64,000 nucleotides of DNA from Colias croceus (taxonomy: Eukaryota > Arthropoda > Insecta > Lepidoptera > Pieridae), in assembly GCF_905220415.1 (NCBI RefSeq), contig NC_059545.1, positions 2,924,001 through 2,988,000 of the forward strand. The letters run 5' to 3'. The translations under genes were made by a program, and so were the position numbers. The notes under the pieces were generated by a model. The model was not told the DNA's origin, did no database searches, and saw only the letters and a list, made by a program, of their open reading frames with translations. Positions 23,687 through 34,919 of the stretch are shown one piece after another; the stretch's first letter is position 1; each line of letters starts with the position of its first letter.

Positions 23687-24771
23687 TAGATTGATAAAAT
23701 TTATTTTATATAGATCAGCTAAGGAGTTTTTAGATCTAGAATAAGATGTACCTATATTTATTTTACAAGTTTTCGTGCAGGATATTATTTAAATATTTTA
23801 TATTATATTAGCGTGATTATTAATGTTTCACATTGAAGCTATTTATCCACTGAACCTCATACATAATTAGGTACTTTACTCATTAAAATTGAAAAACTTA
23901 CAAAAAAGCACTGCCCAGCCGACGCCGGAGCGACCACCTAGTATTAAAGATAACCAAACCTGTGACAAATTTGATAATAATTAAAAGTTTGATAATTTAC
24001 AGTTAAGCGGATTAACCTGATCGCACCTCATCTAACTTGGGCAATCGTGGGCGGCTTGTTTAGCTCTCCACTCATTGTTGAACATTATAATTGGTTCAAG
24101 ATTGAAAGTAAATAAAAATAGGATGTAAATTTAACGGGTTATTAATCGGGTTAAGTTGGCAGAGAGGAGGCAAAGCTTATAAATTATAATATAGGAGACT
24201 GTAGTACACTGTATTTCTAAAGGTCATTAAGATTTTTCGATCTCTATAGGTATCAATAACATTCATAACTGCTGCATTATGCTACAACACTCCCGTAAAT
24301 ATCGCAATTTAACACACATTTCCTTGTTTAAAAGAAAATAATATTATATTTCACTCCACTATAAACATTTGTAAAACAATAAATACAAAATAAAATATAA
24401 AGGAAAACAGGAAGACATAATTAAGAAAAGTAAATGAAACTTTCTGTGTTCTATTTCTTTGTTTGAAAAAGTATTTATTATTCGATTACTTTAACTTTTT
24501 AATAATTTACCTTTATTTATATTTTCTTAATTCACACGTGTATCGAATTGAGTGTTTATTAGTAAATAAATAATATTGAAATTGTTGAAAATTAAGTCGA
24601 GACCATAAGGACTATCGGCCCCGTATCAATTTTCCACCTGACCCGATTTTCCAGTAATTAAATATCGTGTAATAGGAAGCTATAGAGTATGGAAACCATA
24701 ATCATACTTAAACAGATTATACACAGGCTATCCTATATATTTTAAGGTAAAAATCTCAAAATATAATTCAA

Positions 24772-24950
24772 CTAGCTTTTCGCCCGCAGCTTCGCCCGCG
24801 CAATCAAAGGAAAACCCGCATAGTTCCCATTCCTGTGGGATTTTCGCCATAAAAATTATCCTACGTGTTAATCTAAGTTGCTAAAATCCGTTCAGCAGTT
24901 TTTGCGTGAAGGAGTAACAAACAAACAAACATTCCATCTTTAGCATTTAT
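24772..24950 (-). mobile_element. Helitron-like short element, 5' end cut by the LINE
   Basis: On the minus strand it ends GGCGAAAAGCTAG (complement of 24772 onward), with the usual GCGGGCGAAGC hairpin. Its 5' part is recognisable up to ATTATAAATGC and then runs into the (ATTC)n tail of the LINE at 24951. The LINE therefore probably inserted into this element's 5' end. The missing 5' bases were not found on the far side of the LINE. Confidence 0.55.
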
Positions 24951-24998
24951 AATGAATGAAATGAATGAATGAATGAATGAATGAATGAATGAATGAAA
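24951..24998 (-). repeat. (ATTC)n tail of the LINE
   Basis: About 12 units of the tetranucleotide GAAT on the + strand directly adjoin the LINE 3' end. Short tandem tails of this kind terminate CR1/L2-group elements. Confidence 0.85.
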
Positions 24999-25279
24999 TA
25001 CTCTTTATTGTACATACACAGTAGTAAATTTTGTTACATAGATAAGATAGCTTATAATATAGATGTACAAAGAGCGGCTTTATCGCTCGTGAGCGATTTC
25101 TTCCAAGCAACTCTATGTATGTATAGATATAGTGAGCAAGAATTAAAGAGTAGAGTAAGACAAGGAAAGAAGAAAGAGTAAACATAGAAAAGTATTATAC
25201 ATAATGAAGGACACATAAGTTGATACATTAATATTACAATAAGATTAAAATTATACAGATGGAAAGCTTAAATTTAGAT

Positions 25280-28249
25280 TTATTTTAATGATTTGTCAGT
25301 GATCGAGCGAAGGTAGTAGTTCTTCAATTGACTTTTAAAGGAGTGAAGGGTCTGTGCTTTTCTTATCGTGACTGGCAAGGAGTTCCACAAGCGGATTGCT
25401 TGAACGGAAAAGGAAGAATGGAAAAAATTGGAAGAATGGGAAGGTATATGAAGGGTAAGATTTTCAGCTGATCGTAAGTTCGTATTCCTAGTGCCAAGGA
25501 ATTCAAAATTAGCTTTTAAGTAGGAAGGTGATGTGGGATTAAAGATAATGGAATAAAGAGAGGCAAGGATATGTGTATTCCGGCGGAAGCGGATGGGGAG
25601 CCACTGAAGTCTTGACCGAAATTCCGAAACATGGTCATACTTGCGCAGACCATAAATGAACCGCACAGCAAAATTTTGTAACCGCTCAAGTTTATTAAGT
25701 TGTTCTTGAGTTAGATTAGTAAGACATACGTCAGCGTAGTCAAGGATTGGCAGAAGTAAGGATTGGGCCAGCAAAATTTTGGTGGGAATGGGAAGCAAAT
25801 TACGCAATCGACGCAAACTAGAGGCGGCAGCAAATACTTTGGAACTTATGTTTTTAATCTGCTGAGACCATGACAAAGTTTCGTCTAGTATAATACCGAG
25901 ATTTTTAACAGATTTACTGTAAGGAACAGTAGTACCATCAAGTACAATCGGTGGCAGAGTCGTCCAATTAATCCTAGAAAGGAGACTTTGGCTGCCAAAT
26001 ACAATTGTTTGAGATTTTGAAGGATTTAAACTCAGTCCAAAAGATTTACTCCAATCAGATATGTGTGAGAGGTTACGATTTATACAGTTCACAGCTTCAG
26101 GTAAATCAGTCAAAGTGGCTTGTGAATAAATTTGGAGATCATCAGCGTATAGGTGATAATGTGAGGTCAGTCTTGTGGTAACACAATTTATAAAAATCGC
26201 AAATAAGAGAGGTGATAGAACGCCCCCTTGTGGTACACCAGCACTTACGTCACACCAGGAAGAAAAAGTATTTTCAACCTTAACGCGTTGTCGACGGCCG
26301 TGCAAGTAGGAACGAAACCATTCTATTGCCGCAGGGGATATATTGACGGAAAGCAGTACACTCAACAATACATCATAATCAACTGTATTGAACGCATTGC
26401 TAAAATCCAACAGTGTCAAAATTGTAAGCTCTTTGTTATCCATTCCTCGACGTATGTCATCAGTAATTTTCAAAAGGGCTGTAGTCGTACTATGACCGGG
26501 GCGGAAACCAGATTGATAGGGATCAAGGAGACAATTGGCATGAAGAAACTGGGATAGTTGTTGGTGGATGAGACGTTCAAGGAGCTTTGACAGGAAGGGT
26601 AAAATTGAGATAGGACGAAAATCGGATAGGGATGAAGGATTTCTTTTCTTAGGAATGGGAATGATACTAGCCTTTTTCCAGATATTAGGAAATACTCCAG
26701 TATCGAGGGAACAGTTTAGGATATGAGTTATGACAGGGACAATAATATCAAGGATGGGAACGATCATACTACGACTGACACCATCATCTCCGACTGCTTT
26801 AGAGGTAATCGATAAGATATTCTTCTCAACATCACTGCGAGCGATTTGCTTAAAAACGAACGGCGGGAAGCTAAAAGATGAAGTGTTTGAAATATTTTTA
26901 GATATTGTTGAGTGTTTATTGCCGTCTTTAAAAGTAGGTGCAGAAGAAGAGAAATGTTTATTTAAGGAGTCTATACAAATGTTATTATTTAAAGGAGAGT
27001 CATTATTTTTACCTATGCCTAGAGTTTTGAGAAATTTCCAAATTTTTGAACTGTCCCCATTTTCAACAGATTGATGGATGTGTCGTCGCTGAGCGTCTCT
27101 ACATACCACATTGCAACGATTCCTTGCTCTTTTGAAAGTTTCCCTGTCAGAATCGGATTTTGTATGCTTATATTTAGCTTTTGCTTTGTTTTTGGCATCA
27201 ATCAGGATTTTTATTTCACTAGAGAGCCAAGGGGCAGGAAGGTGTTTTACTTTAATTGGTCTTACAGGAGCATGTTTATCAAATAAGTTTAAGATCTCAG
27301 CATTAAACTTCTCAATTTTTTGATCCACTGAATCTGCTGACATAAGTAGGGTCCAATCTGTGTTTTTAGCGTCTTGCCGGAGACGTTCTACATCCATACC
27401 ACCAAAATTTCGCTGCATGAGAATTTTGTGTTTGAATTTAGGGGGACGGGTTTTGTAAGAGAGGTAGATTAGATCATGACACGAGAAAGAATCTGCAGGG
27501 CATTGACCGTGCTTCGAGACATGATCTAGGGAAGAAACAAGGATAAGGTCTAGAAGGGAAGGGGTACAATTTGGAATTTTATGAGTAGCGGAGAGTGGAA
27601 GTATGTGTATATTGCATGCATTTACCAAGGATAAAAGTTTTTTGCTGCGGTGATCGTCTTTTAAAAGGCATGTATTAAAATCTCCCATTATAATAACATG
27701 CTTAAAGAGTGGAAGAAAGTTTTCAAGAAGAGTCTCAAAAGAAGAAAAGTAATTGACATGAAGAGAAGGACTGTACACTACTCCAAGTAGGAGCTTTGTG
27801 CAATTTAAGGATATTTCAATGAGTAAATATTCGGGTGTGTTCGGCGGGGGAGGCTGGAGAGACTGACTCAGTATCGTAAAAGGAATATCGGAACGCAAAT
27901 AAATAGCCACTCCACCTCCTCCTCTTCCGATTCGGTCGTTCCGGATTAAGTTAAATCCAGGTAATGAATAGGAGGCACTCGGTAAAATCGGTTTCAGCCA
28001 AGACTCAGACACAAGAATGGCGCCAAGGTTCTTGTTATTAAAAGAGGATAAGAGATCTGGATAGTGGGCCGGAATACTTTGGGCATTTATGTGGACTACA
28101 TTAAAGTTTTTCAAACAATCGGATAAATGGGAACTAATCACTTTGTCTAACGACGAGAAAGTCACACTGGAAAAACTACTATCATTATTCTCGCTATCGG
28201 ATGAAGCAGTAACATATGTATCACTATCAGAGAAATCTCCGATTACCAT
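25280..28249 (-). CDS. LINE ORF2: endonuclease-reverse transcriptase
   Basis: 989 codons without interruption. Endonuclease/exonuclease/phosphatase domain at about 50-265: INAQS at 55-59, SESWLKP near 81-87, MGDFN at 188-192, LLDLILVS at 232-239 and the SCHD motif at 256-259 that corresponds to the catalytic SDH. Reverse transcriptase at about 525-770: FRPIS at 544-548, motif A LLDFSNAFNTV with D615, GVPQGGVLSP at 671-680, and the catalytic YADD at 701-704. The C-terminal region (about 800-989) has the LRRLRNLLP and LWNSLP blocks common in this group. The enzyme nicks the target DNA and copies the element RNA in place. In motif A the usual AFDTV is AFNTV; the catalytic aspartate is the earlier one and is retained. 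The Met at 28249 is the first of the frame, and the 50 residues before the endonuclease are acidic and serine-rich. Confidence 0.92.
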   Translation of the reverse strand: MVIGDFSDSDTYVTASSDSENNDSSFSSVTFSSLDKVISSHLSDCLKNFNVVHINAQSIPAHYPDLLSSFNNKNLGAILVSESWLKPILPSASYSLPGFNLIRNDRIGRGGGGVAIYLRSDIPFTILSQSLQPPPPNTPEYLLIEISLNCTKLLLGVVYSPSLHVNYFSSFETLLENFLPLFKHVIIMGDFNTCLLKDDHRSKKLLSLVNACNIHILPLSATHKIPNCTPSLLDLILVSSLDHVSKHGQCPADSFSCHDLIYLSYKTRPPKFKHKILMQRNFGGMDVERLRQDAKNTDWTLLMSADSVDQKIEKFNAEILNLFDKHAPVRPIKVKHLPAPWLSSEIKILIDAKNKAKAKYKHTKSDSDRETFKRARNRCNVVCRDAQRRHIHQSVENGDSSKIWKFLKTLGIGKNNDSPLNNNICIDSLNKHFSSSAPTFKDGNKHSTISKNISNTSSFSFPPFVFKQIARSDVEKNILSITSKAVGDDGVSRSMIVPILDIIVPVITHILNCSLDTGVFPNIWKKASIIPIPKKRNPSSLSDFRPISILPFLSKLLERLIHQQLSQFLHANCLLDPYQSGFRPGHSTTTALLKITDDIRRGMDNKELTILTLLDFSNAFNTVDYDVLLSVLLSVNISPAAIEWFRSYLHGRRQRVKVENTFSSWCDVSAGVPQGGVLSPLLFAIFINCVTTRLTSHYHLYADDLQIYSQATLTDLPEAVNCINRNLSHISDWSKSFGLSLNPSKSQTIVFGSQSLLSRINWTTLPPIVLDGTTVPYSKSVKNLGIILDETLSWSQQIKNISSKVFAAASSLRRLRNLLPIPTKILLAQSLLLPILDYADVCLTNLTQEQLNKLERLQNFAVRFIYGLRKYDHVSEFRSRLQWLPIRFRRNTHILASLYSIIFNPTSPSYLKANFEFLGTRNTNLRSAENLTLHIPSHSSNFFHSSFSVQAIRLWNSLPVTIRKAQTLHSFKSQLKNYYLRSITDKSLK

Positions 28250-28838
28250 TAAATTAAAATAAAGTACAAAACTAAATTAATTTTACAAATTTATCACACA
28301 AATATACTATGTTAATTTAAATAAAAAGTTAAACAACAGTACATTCCAGCTATAAAGAGTGAAACCAAAATAGCAACATTACGTTCGATCGTACGCATGA
28401 CATCTTTATGTTCACATTACGTCCTAAAGAATCTAAGTCAGTATCCTGAATAAAGTTTAAACAATTCTAAATTGAGAGTTCATAGAAAATTATATTATTC
28501 AGATATGGCAATATTAAAACAAAAGTCATAAGTGCCAAATGACATTTAACCCAACTATTGACATTAGATTGACATATTATTAATCTGTGACGTATAGTGA
28601 CGTTTCTAAAGTGTAAACAAACTTTATCAAGTTGAACTTGAAATTAGGTACTTTTATCAGAAAATAAGTGTCTATTGTAAAAGTACAACAAGATAATCAT
28701 TGCATTACAAGAAATAAGAAAAATTAGTTAAAGATACCACTATAAAGCAGTCATGGGCGGAAATTTAGAAAAAAATAAATAAAAATAAAATTTATAATAC
28801 TTTACAAGAGGAAAAGTGAAAGAAAGTGAATAAGGAAC

Positions 28839-29585
28839 TCATTTTCTGTTATATCTCTTAGGTCTAGTACCAACCGAGCTTTCCTTATTGACCGCATCAT
28901 CTATAGTAGCCATGGGAGGATCAGCATTTGCATCCAATTTATCAGACATCCCAGGAACGGAGTTCAAATCAGAGGAAGATTCAACGCGATGCTTTTTCCC
29001 ATTCGTGCCTATGACAAATATGATGCCATCTCGTGTCCAGCACTTGTTGACTCCAAAGTTTTGCCGTGCTGCCATAAACAAGTCATGTCTACACTTTGTA
29101 AGAAACTCGGATATGGTGACTCCAGAATTCTTGAGAGCAGTTTTGCGCATCCAGACTTTATTTTTTATATGTTGGTCTCTAAATTTGACTAGTATAGGTC
29201 TTGGCTTGTTACCTTTAGATGTTCCAATACGATGGCACTTACTTATTGAAGCAGCACTAAGCCCGGCGTCTGGCATTTTATTTGATAAGTTCTTGATAAG
29301 AATAGAGGATGAATCCTCATCCTTTTCTTCACCAATACCATGGACAAGCAACATTTTCCTTCTAGATCTCATCTCTTGTTGATCTTGAATCTTGAAGAGG
29401 AGACTAATTTGTTTATGCAATAAAGTTATTGAGGAAACAACAAAATTGCGAAATAGTGAAAAATCTTCAGCTAGAGATGTGTTTGTAGAAGTAGTGTTGG
29501 TGCCAAGTAGGGAATTTTGAAATTCAGCCATCCTTGTGTTGAACATAACAGTCATTTCAGCAAGTGATTGTTGTAGTGAATCCAT
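28839..29585 (-). CDS. LINE ORF1: RNA-binding protein, L1-ORF1p-like
   Basis: 248 codons. The N-terminal part (about 1-70) is leucine-rich and probably a coiled coil. Residues about 75-140 resemble the RRM-like domain of L1 ORF1 proteins (RRKMLLVHGIGE, then CHRIG and RPILVKFRD). Residues about 145-200 fit the C-terminal domain (VWMRKTALKNSGVTISEFLT, then CWTRDGIIFV). The end is polar and basic. Such proteins coat the element RNA and act as nucleic-acid chaperones. It lies upstream of ORF2 in the same strand and is uninterrupted. No zinc knuckles are seen, unlike in many jockey ORF1 proteins. Confidence 0.75.
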   Translation of the reverse strand: MDSLQQSLAEMTVMFNTRMAEFQNSLLGTNTTSTNTSLAEDFSLFRNFVVSSITLLHKQISLLFKIQDQQEMRSRRKMLLVHGIGEEKDEDSSSILIKNLSNKMPDAGLSAASISKCHRIGTSKGNKPRPILVKFRDQHIKNKVWMRKTALKNSGVTISEFLTKCRHDLFMAARQNFGVNKCWTRDGIIFVIGTNGKKHRVESSSDLNSVPGMSDKLDANADPPMATIDDAVNKESSVGTRPKRYNRK

Positions 29586-30728
29586 CTTGAAGTAGGTTGC
29601 AGTAAAATAAGGAGAATTGTATAGGGATACTATGCTGGTGAGTACAGAACACTTTTATATCATGGAAAGTTCACCAAATACTTTAAAATTATAATAAAAA
29701 ATATAAAAATATCAGAGAGCAAAAATTTTAAATGTTAACAGTTTTACATCTACCCTCGAACGTTTTATTATTATATTTATAATGTTAATAGGATAGAATC
29801 GCCTCTTCGATAAAGTTAAAAAAGGCCCAGCATGAGTTACAATTTTACCTAGGTAGAAATCTACCGGCTGAGAATAATATTTAATACCTATTACATACAT
29901 TTGGTGAAGCATGAAATGCTTCTGCTCCATGTACCAACGAAATTTCACTTCAAAATTGTAAAATTAAACTATGTAATTGTTTTCTTTTGTATTGTGAACA
30001 TGACACAATTTGTATTCAATCCTATCATAATTATCTTACGTCGATCCATTCAATTCATACATTCAGTCTAAAAACATTGAAGTAACATCCTACTCAATAA
30101 TCGTTCCTCTACTCATGGTAAGCATTCATTTCTGCATACTCGACAGTACCAATATCGGAGATATAAAACCATAGAACCTCTATCTGTATCATTGTCAACA
30201 GACAACCCAAAACAGTAGCCGCCGTATACATCATTCTAACACCCCGATAATTGGCTCCCACTAAAGTGTCTCACGTCCGCATAAATCTCAATAACTGCAT
30301 ATTGGAGTCACGTGCGTATAATAGAGAGCCACAGAAATATAACCGCCCACCTGCCGGCTTTAATCTGAATATAAATTATCCATAATTAAAGAGGAGTCGG
30401 ACACTGGGTGAATAAATGCGACCGCTAGATATGGGTGGTAAGTGATAAGAAGCGGCGGTTGGGATATATGGGTTTCAGGTTACAGGAGTGGATGTGATAT
30501 TAGAATAAGCTTTGTGTGCTAGAATATGGAGGCATTTAAACTGTTTTAAAAAGTATGGACGAGGAAGAGGAGGCGTCGAACGTTAACGTGTGATGGGTAC
30601 TATTGATTTGTTTAATCAATACTTTTTTATGTGCTTTGATTTTTTTGCAATTATGGTATTGTATTTCTGTGCAGATAAGCAACATATTGAAGCAAAATAG
30701 TACAATTGCGTTGTATTTTATTACTTTA

Positions 30729-30927
30729 CTAGCTTACCGTCCGTGGCTTCGCCCGCTTTGTATAAAACCTAATAAATTATATACTAAAATCTTCCTCCTG
30801 AATCACTCTATCTATCAAAAAAACCCTCATCAAAATCCGTTGCGTAGTTTTAAAGATTTAAGCATAGGTACAAAGGGAAAAAGAGACGGAAATAGCGACT
30901 TTGCTATGTATGTATACTATGTAGTGA
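30729..30927 (-). mobile_element. Helitron-like element, second family
   Basis: On the minus strand it starts TCACTACATAGTATACATAC and ends GGTAAGCTAG with the CGAAGCC hairpin before it, between A and T. The inner text (ACTACGCAACGGATTTTGAT on the minus strand) is shared with the copies at 34920-35109 and 39450-39607. Confidence 0.65.
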
Positions 30928-32310
30928 TTATACAATGTATTTTACTTATTTTATTACGTATATTACATAACAATATGCCTAACATTGTGACTACAATGTA
31001 GACGTCTATAATATTGTCGATTAAATCTCAATTTTACGATTACCTTTTTTTATAGTTTAGGACGTTTTACTTAATGATGTCTTCCAAGTTCGTTTTGCTT
31101 GTGCTTACTGCATGCTTTTATCTTTTTCGCACAAGAACTTATTAAATAAATAAATAAGTGTTATCGTATGTCCGTTTAGGTCAACCTCTTGTCCCGTGAA
31201 CCGTACCACATCTCGTTGAGCCCTTGTAATGCGAGTTGAACGGCGCCATATTTTTTCGAGCTTTTGCGTCGCACTAAATTCGGAGTTATGTGTCCCGTTC
31301 ACAAGGAGATAGTGTTAGTTTGTTACCGCACGAAGCCGAGTGAATAAATTAGCGAGTGCGTGAGTATCGTCTTTATTAGGTGGGATGGATTATTTTAGGG
31401 ACTGGCTTTCTTTGTAAAATATTAGTTGTCATCTATTGATACTTAATGCGTATATTTTATATTTTCACATTCAAAGTAAACAAACATAGAAAGGCCAGCT
31501 AGTCTCAATCATTTACAATGTATATAATACACCTTTCTTTTTAACATAAAATAAAACTGCTGAAAATTGCAAAACGCATTAACTATTCCATAAATTCACA
31601 TCCATAACGTTCGTAATATAATACGTCGATGCGTTATCGTCGAAATAAAGCTATGTATAATAATAAATAATATATAGTTTATACAGCAGTACAGAGAACT
31701 GTTAGCAAACAATTACCATACAGAAGATGAGCGTTGGAACAAGGAAGCCCTTCCCATTCACGGAGAGTTATCGATCCCGTTCCCAGCAAACTCCGACCTG
31801 CCTCTTTACATATTTTAAACGTAAGCCCACTTCTTCCGAAGAATATTATTTCACCAAACTCTAAGTAAGTTGTTTTTAGTTCGCGATTTATTAGATGTTA
31901 ATATTGTGTGCGGAATACGGGGAATACTGCCAGTGGCAGATGGGTAGATTTCGTATAAGGTGAGTTGTAGATATAAGGTAGGATAGTTAACTGCAATGTT
32001 CAATAGAGTTAAAATATATTTGGTAATATTCCATATATTACGGATTACGGATGAGGTCATTTAAAAAAATTATATTGAACTACCAGGAGAGTAGAAACAA
32101 TAGATGCTTACAGACTTTGAGAATCGAATTAAGATCCTTGATTGTAACGCTAATCTCCTACAAACAGATAGATATATACATGATACTTCTAGATTCCCAC
32201 TATTAATCTTCTTTAGAATTTTATACCGAACTTTAGAAGAATATAGGCTAACACTATAATCTCTTAGCTTAGGATGGTAACCTCAACTATTAAGGAATAA
32301 GAATGTATTA

Positions 32311-34349
32311 TAGACTACAAGCCCGCATAGGAAAAAAATATGGGTCAAATGAACCACCAGGGGACATATCTAGAACGATAGAAGAGCATAAAATAATAAG
32401 ATTCATCACTATGCCGTCACTTGTAAGCTGTCCAACTGAGTGCAGATGAGAATTGAAAAGTACAGGTAGACTCGGTAAATTTTGGTCATATATTTTTGTA
32501 CGGCATTCTTAACCATCGATAGATCCATTAAAAATAATAAGAAACCGCTCAGTGCCGTACAAAAATGGTGGTCCACAAAGTCGGAATTTTTATTTAAATT
32601 CCGAGAGTTACCGAGGGTAAATTTGGTCATTTGACCATGTACGGCATCTGTGTCATACTATGCCTATACTGCTTTTAATCCATTATTCCGCAACGCCGTA
32701 CAAAAATCATGGGGACAAGGGGAAAAAATCGAGAGTTGCAATCCCCTCTCTTTCCCCACTCCAGGGGGTCATTTGACTAAGTACGGCTTCGGTTCCAAAA
32801 CATTATCTAGCACTCAAAAGTACTATTAAAAGCAATGCCGTCAAAAATAATTGTTCTTTTAAATGTATACCAATAATCATCTTAATTTCATCGAATTATT
32901 GATATAAAGAGCTGTAAGGTCATTTGACCCTGTACGGGAACTTTTTTTTAACATGATATTGTAAAATTCAATTGTTGTATAGTATTGCCGTTCAAAAGAA
33001 ACCGTTCTAAAAAAAGTTATAGAGAAATGCAAAAACAGAAATTTTGTAAAAGTTTAAACATCGTAGATTAATGAAATATAATAGTTTTCTACACTTTATT
33101 CGTTGTTTTAAATAGTATTAACATAGATAAATTAGGAAAAAACGATGCCGTACATTTTTGTGCAGACCACATCTTTTAGGCTGATGAAAGCGACGAAAGC
33201 TACAATTTTAAGGGTGCTTTATGGCCATTGTATACAGTACGGCATTAAAATATTTTTACCCAACTACGGCAAAGCAAAAGGAGGGTTATGATTTTGACAG
33301 TTCATGTATGTATGTTCATCTATTCCCTCGTAACTTCTAAACTACTTATCAGAATTCGACAAATGACATATCATTAGAAGCGTCTGAATTGTTCACTGGA
33401 TAACCAGCGACCAGCTAGCTAAAGGCTATATGGGGTTTCACAAAATCTAATGTGGCGCCCTCTAGCGGACAAAACATACAGAGTAAAAAATAAAGTTAAG
33501 ATAAATATACCGTGTTTGGTATCATTTGAAAGCGCTTTACTTGTACATTTTGAATATGTATATATTACTAGCATTTGCTTGTGACTTTACCTGTATTCAT
33601 GGGCTGATTGCATATAATTCACATCTTTTCGTTCATAGCTTCTTTATTAGTTCATCAATTTAACGGAGTCCATTCCACCTGACTGGTGATAATTAACCAC
33701 CTCGAGCTTCTTAATATTAATGTATATTTATATTTTATTATCAAAATATAAAGCAAACATTTCGTTATATGGATTTTTTTCTTTTTCAGATTTTTCCCCT
33801 TTGAACCAACGAAAATGTACGGCACATGAAAAAATATTATCTATGCATAAAATACTTTAAAAATAAATTTATTTCGTGTTGTGTCAAATGACCCCCTGGA
33901 GTGGGGAAAGAGAGGGGATTACAACTCTCGATTTTTTCCCCTTGTCCCCATGATTTTTGTACGGCGTTGCGGAATAATGGATTAAAAGCAGTATAGGCAT
34001 AGTATGACACAGATGCCGTACATGGTCAAATGACCAAATTTACCCCCGGTAACTCTCGGAAATTAAATAAAAATTCCGACTTTGTGGACCACCATTTTTG
34101 TACGGCACTGAGCGGTTTCTTATTATTTTTAATTGATCTATCGATGGTTAAGAATGCCGTACAAAAATATATGACCAAAATTTACCGAGTCTACCTGTAC
34201 TTTTCAATTCTCATCTGCACTCAGTTGGACAGCTTACAAGTGACGGCATAGTGATGAATCTTATTATTTTATGCTCTTCTATCGTTCTAGATATGTCCCC
34301 TGGTGGTTCATTTGACCCATATTTTTTTCCTATGCGGGCTTGTAGTCTA
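32311..34349. mobile_element. Foldback-type element with 467-bp inverted arms and TTA target duplication
   Basis: The left arm 32311-32777 and right arm 33883-34349 are inverted copies of equal length. The 73-codon ORFs read from each arm differ at only three residues, so the identity is high. The ends are TAGACTACAAG...CTTGTAGTCTA, flanked by TTA at 32308-32310 and 34350-34352. The 1105-bp centre has no transposase ORF. Two words recur through the arms and into the centre: GTACGGC (often in GGTCATTTGAC...GTACGGC) and its inverse GCCGTAC (often GCCGTACAAAAAT). Each series is spaced 141-142 bp. A three-base TWA duplication would fit PIF/Harbinger, but the ends are not typical of it. The superfamily is unassigned. 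Confidence 0.8.
32413..32993. repeat. Degenerate 141-bp periodic array inside the foldback element
   Basis: GCCGT words start at 32413, 32554, 32695, 32837 and 32987. GTACGG words start at 32498, 32639, 32781 and 32932. GGTCA(T/A) words start near 32342, 32484, 32625, 32767 and 32918. Spacings are 141, 141-142, 142 and 150-151 in all series. Between the anchor words the sequence is diverged. This indicates an old tandem array of about 141-bp units, each with two inverted anchor words. Confidence 0.7.
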
Positions 34350-34704
34350 TTACATTTCTAGAAGATTCCAGAACCTCTCATAAAACAAGTCAACATCGAT
34401 TTCATAACTCGTGTTGCCAAATATTTGTAAAGCTGTTACACGTATGTAATATTCAATGCGCATTTTATATTCAATTTAAATGATGTTGTTGTACATGAAA
34501 TCGGAAAGCAATTTTGTGGCAGTCATATTTATGTTCACATTTAAATTGAGTTATTGTATCCGTACGTATACGACTGTTGCGACTTTGTGCAACTTGATTT
34601 TTATAGATGTAATGAATTTATAATTTTATTAGGTACGTAAATTGTTAGTAAAAATATTTTTTGGCTGTTTATTACTTGCGTTCTACAATTATCTATCCTA
34701 CTTA

Positions 34705-34878
34705 AAATTATAAATTCGAAAGTTTGTGAAAATATAGTGTGTGTTTGTTACTCTTTCACGCAAATACTACTGAACCGATTACAATGAAATTAAGCACACA
34801 CATAGAGGGTAACTTGGATAACACATAGAATAGGTTTTATCCCGGAAATCCCACGAGAACGGGAACTATGCGGGTTTA
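34705..34878 (+). mobile_element. Truncated Helitron-like fragment
   Basis: The inner text ACTACTGAACCGATTACAAT and the CCCGGAAATCCCACG block match the element at 22883-23126, but the CTAG end is missing. It breaks off about 40 bp before another Helitron at 34920. Confidence 0.5.
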
Positions 34879-34919
34879 CTTAATTATGTATAAGACAATA
34901 GAGTTTACTTTATACCTAA

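Larger units (their letters stand above)
24951..29650 (-). mobile_element. Full-length LINE of the CR1/L2 group with two intact ORFs
   Basis: A minus-strand non-LTR retrotransposon of about 4.7 kb. It has ORF1 (28839-29585), a spacer of 589 bp, ORF2 (25280-28249), a 3' UTR of about 280 bp with AATAAAG near its end, and an (ATTC)n tail. The 5' end is not sharply defined; I place it just beyond ORF1. The apurinic-like endonuclease joined to RT, the L1-like ORF1 and the tetranucleotide tail place it in the jockey/CR1/L2 assemblage. Which clade (L2, Kiri, Daphne or CR1) needs a tree. Both ORFs are open, so it is young and may be active. Confidence 0.85.

Noticed and set aside
23895..23945. CCCAGCCGACGCCGGAGCGA followed by CCACCTAGTAT as another Helitron end
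   Set aside because: Only the last few bases and a weak hairpin fit; no left end found.
24951..24998. GAAT tandem run as an independent microsatellite or CRISPR-like array
   Set aside because: It adjoins the LINE 3' end and is best explained as its tail; no spacer-repeat structure of a CRISPR array exists anywhere in the window.
32409..34251. Two near-identical 73-codon ORFs in opposite orientation
   Set aside because: They are the same stretch of the foldback arm read from each side; no evidence of a real protein.
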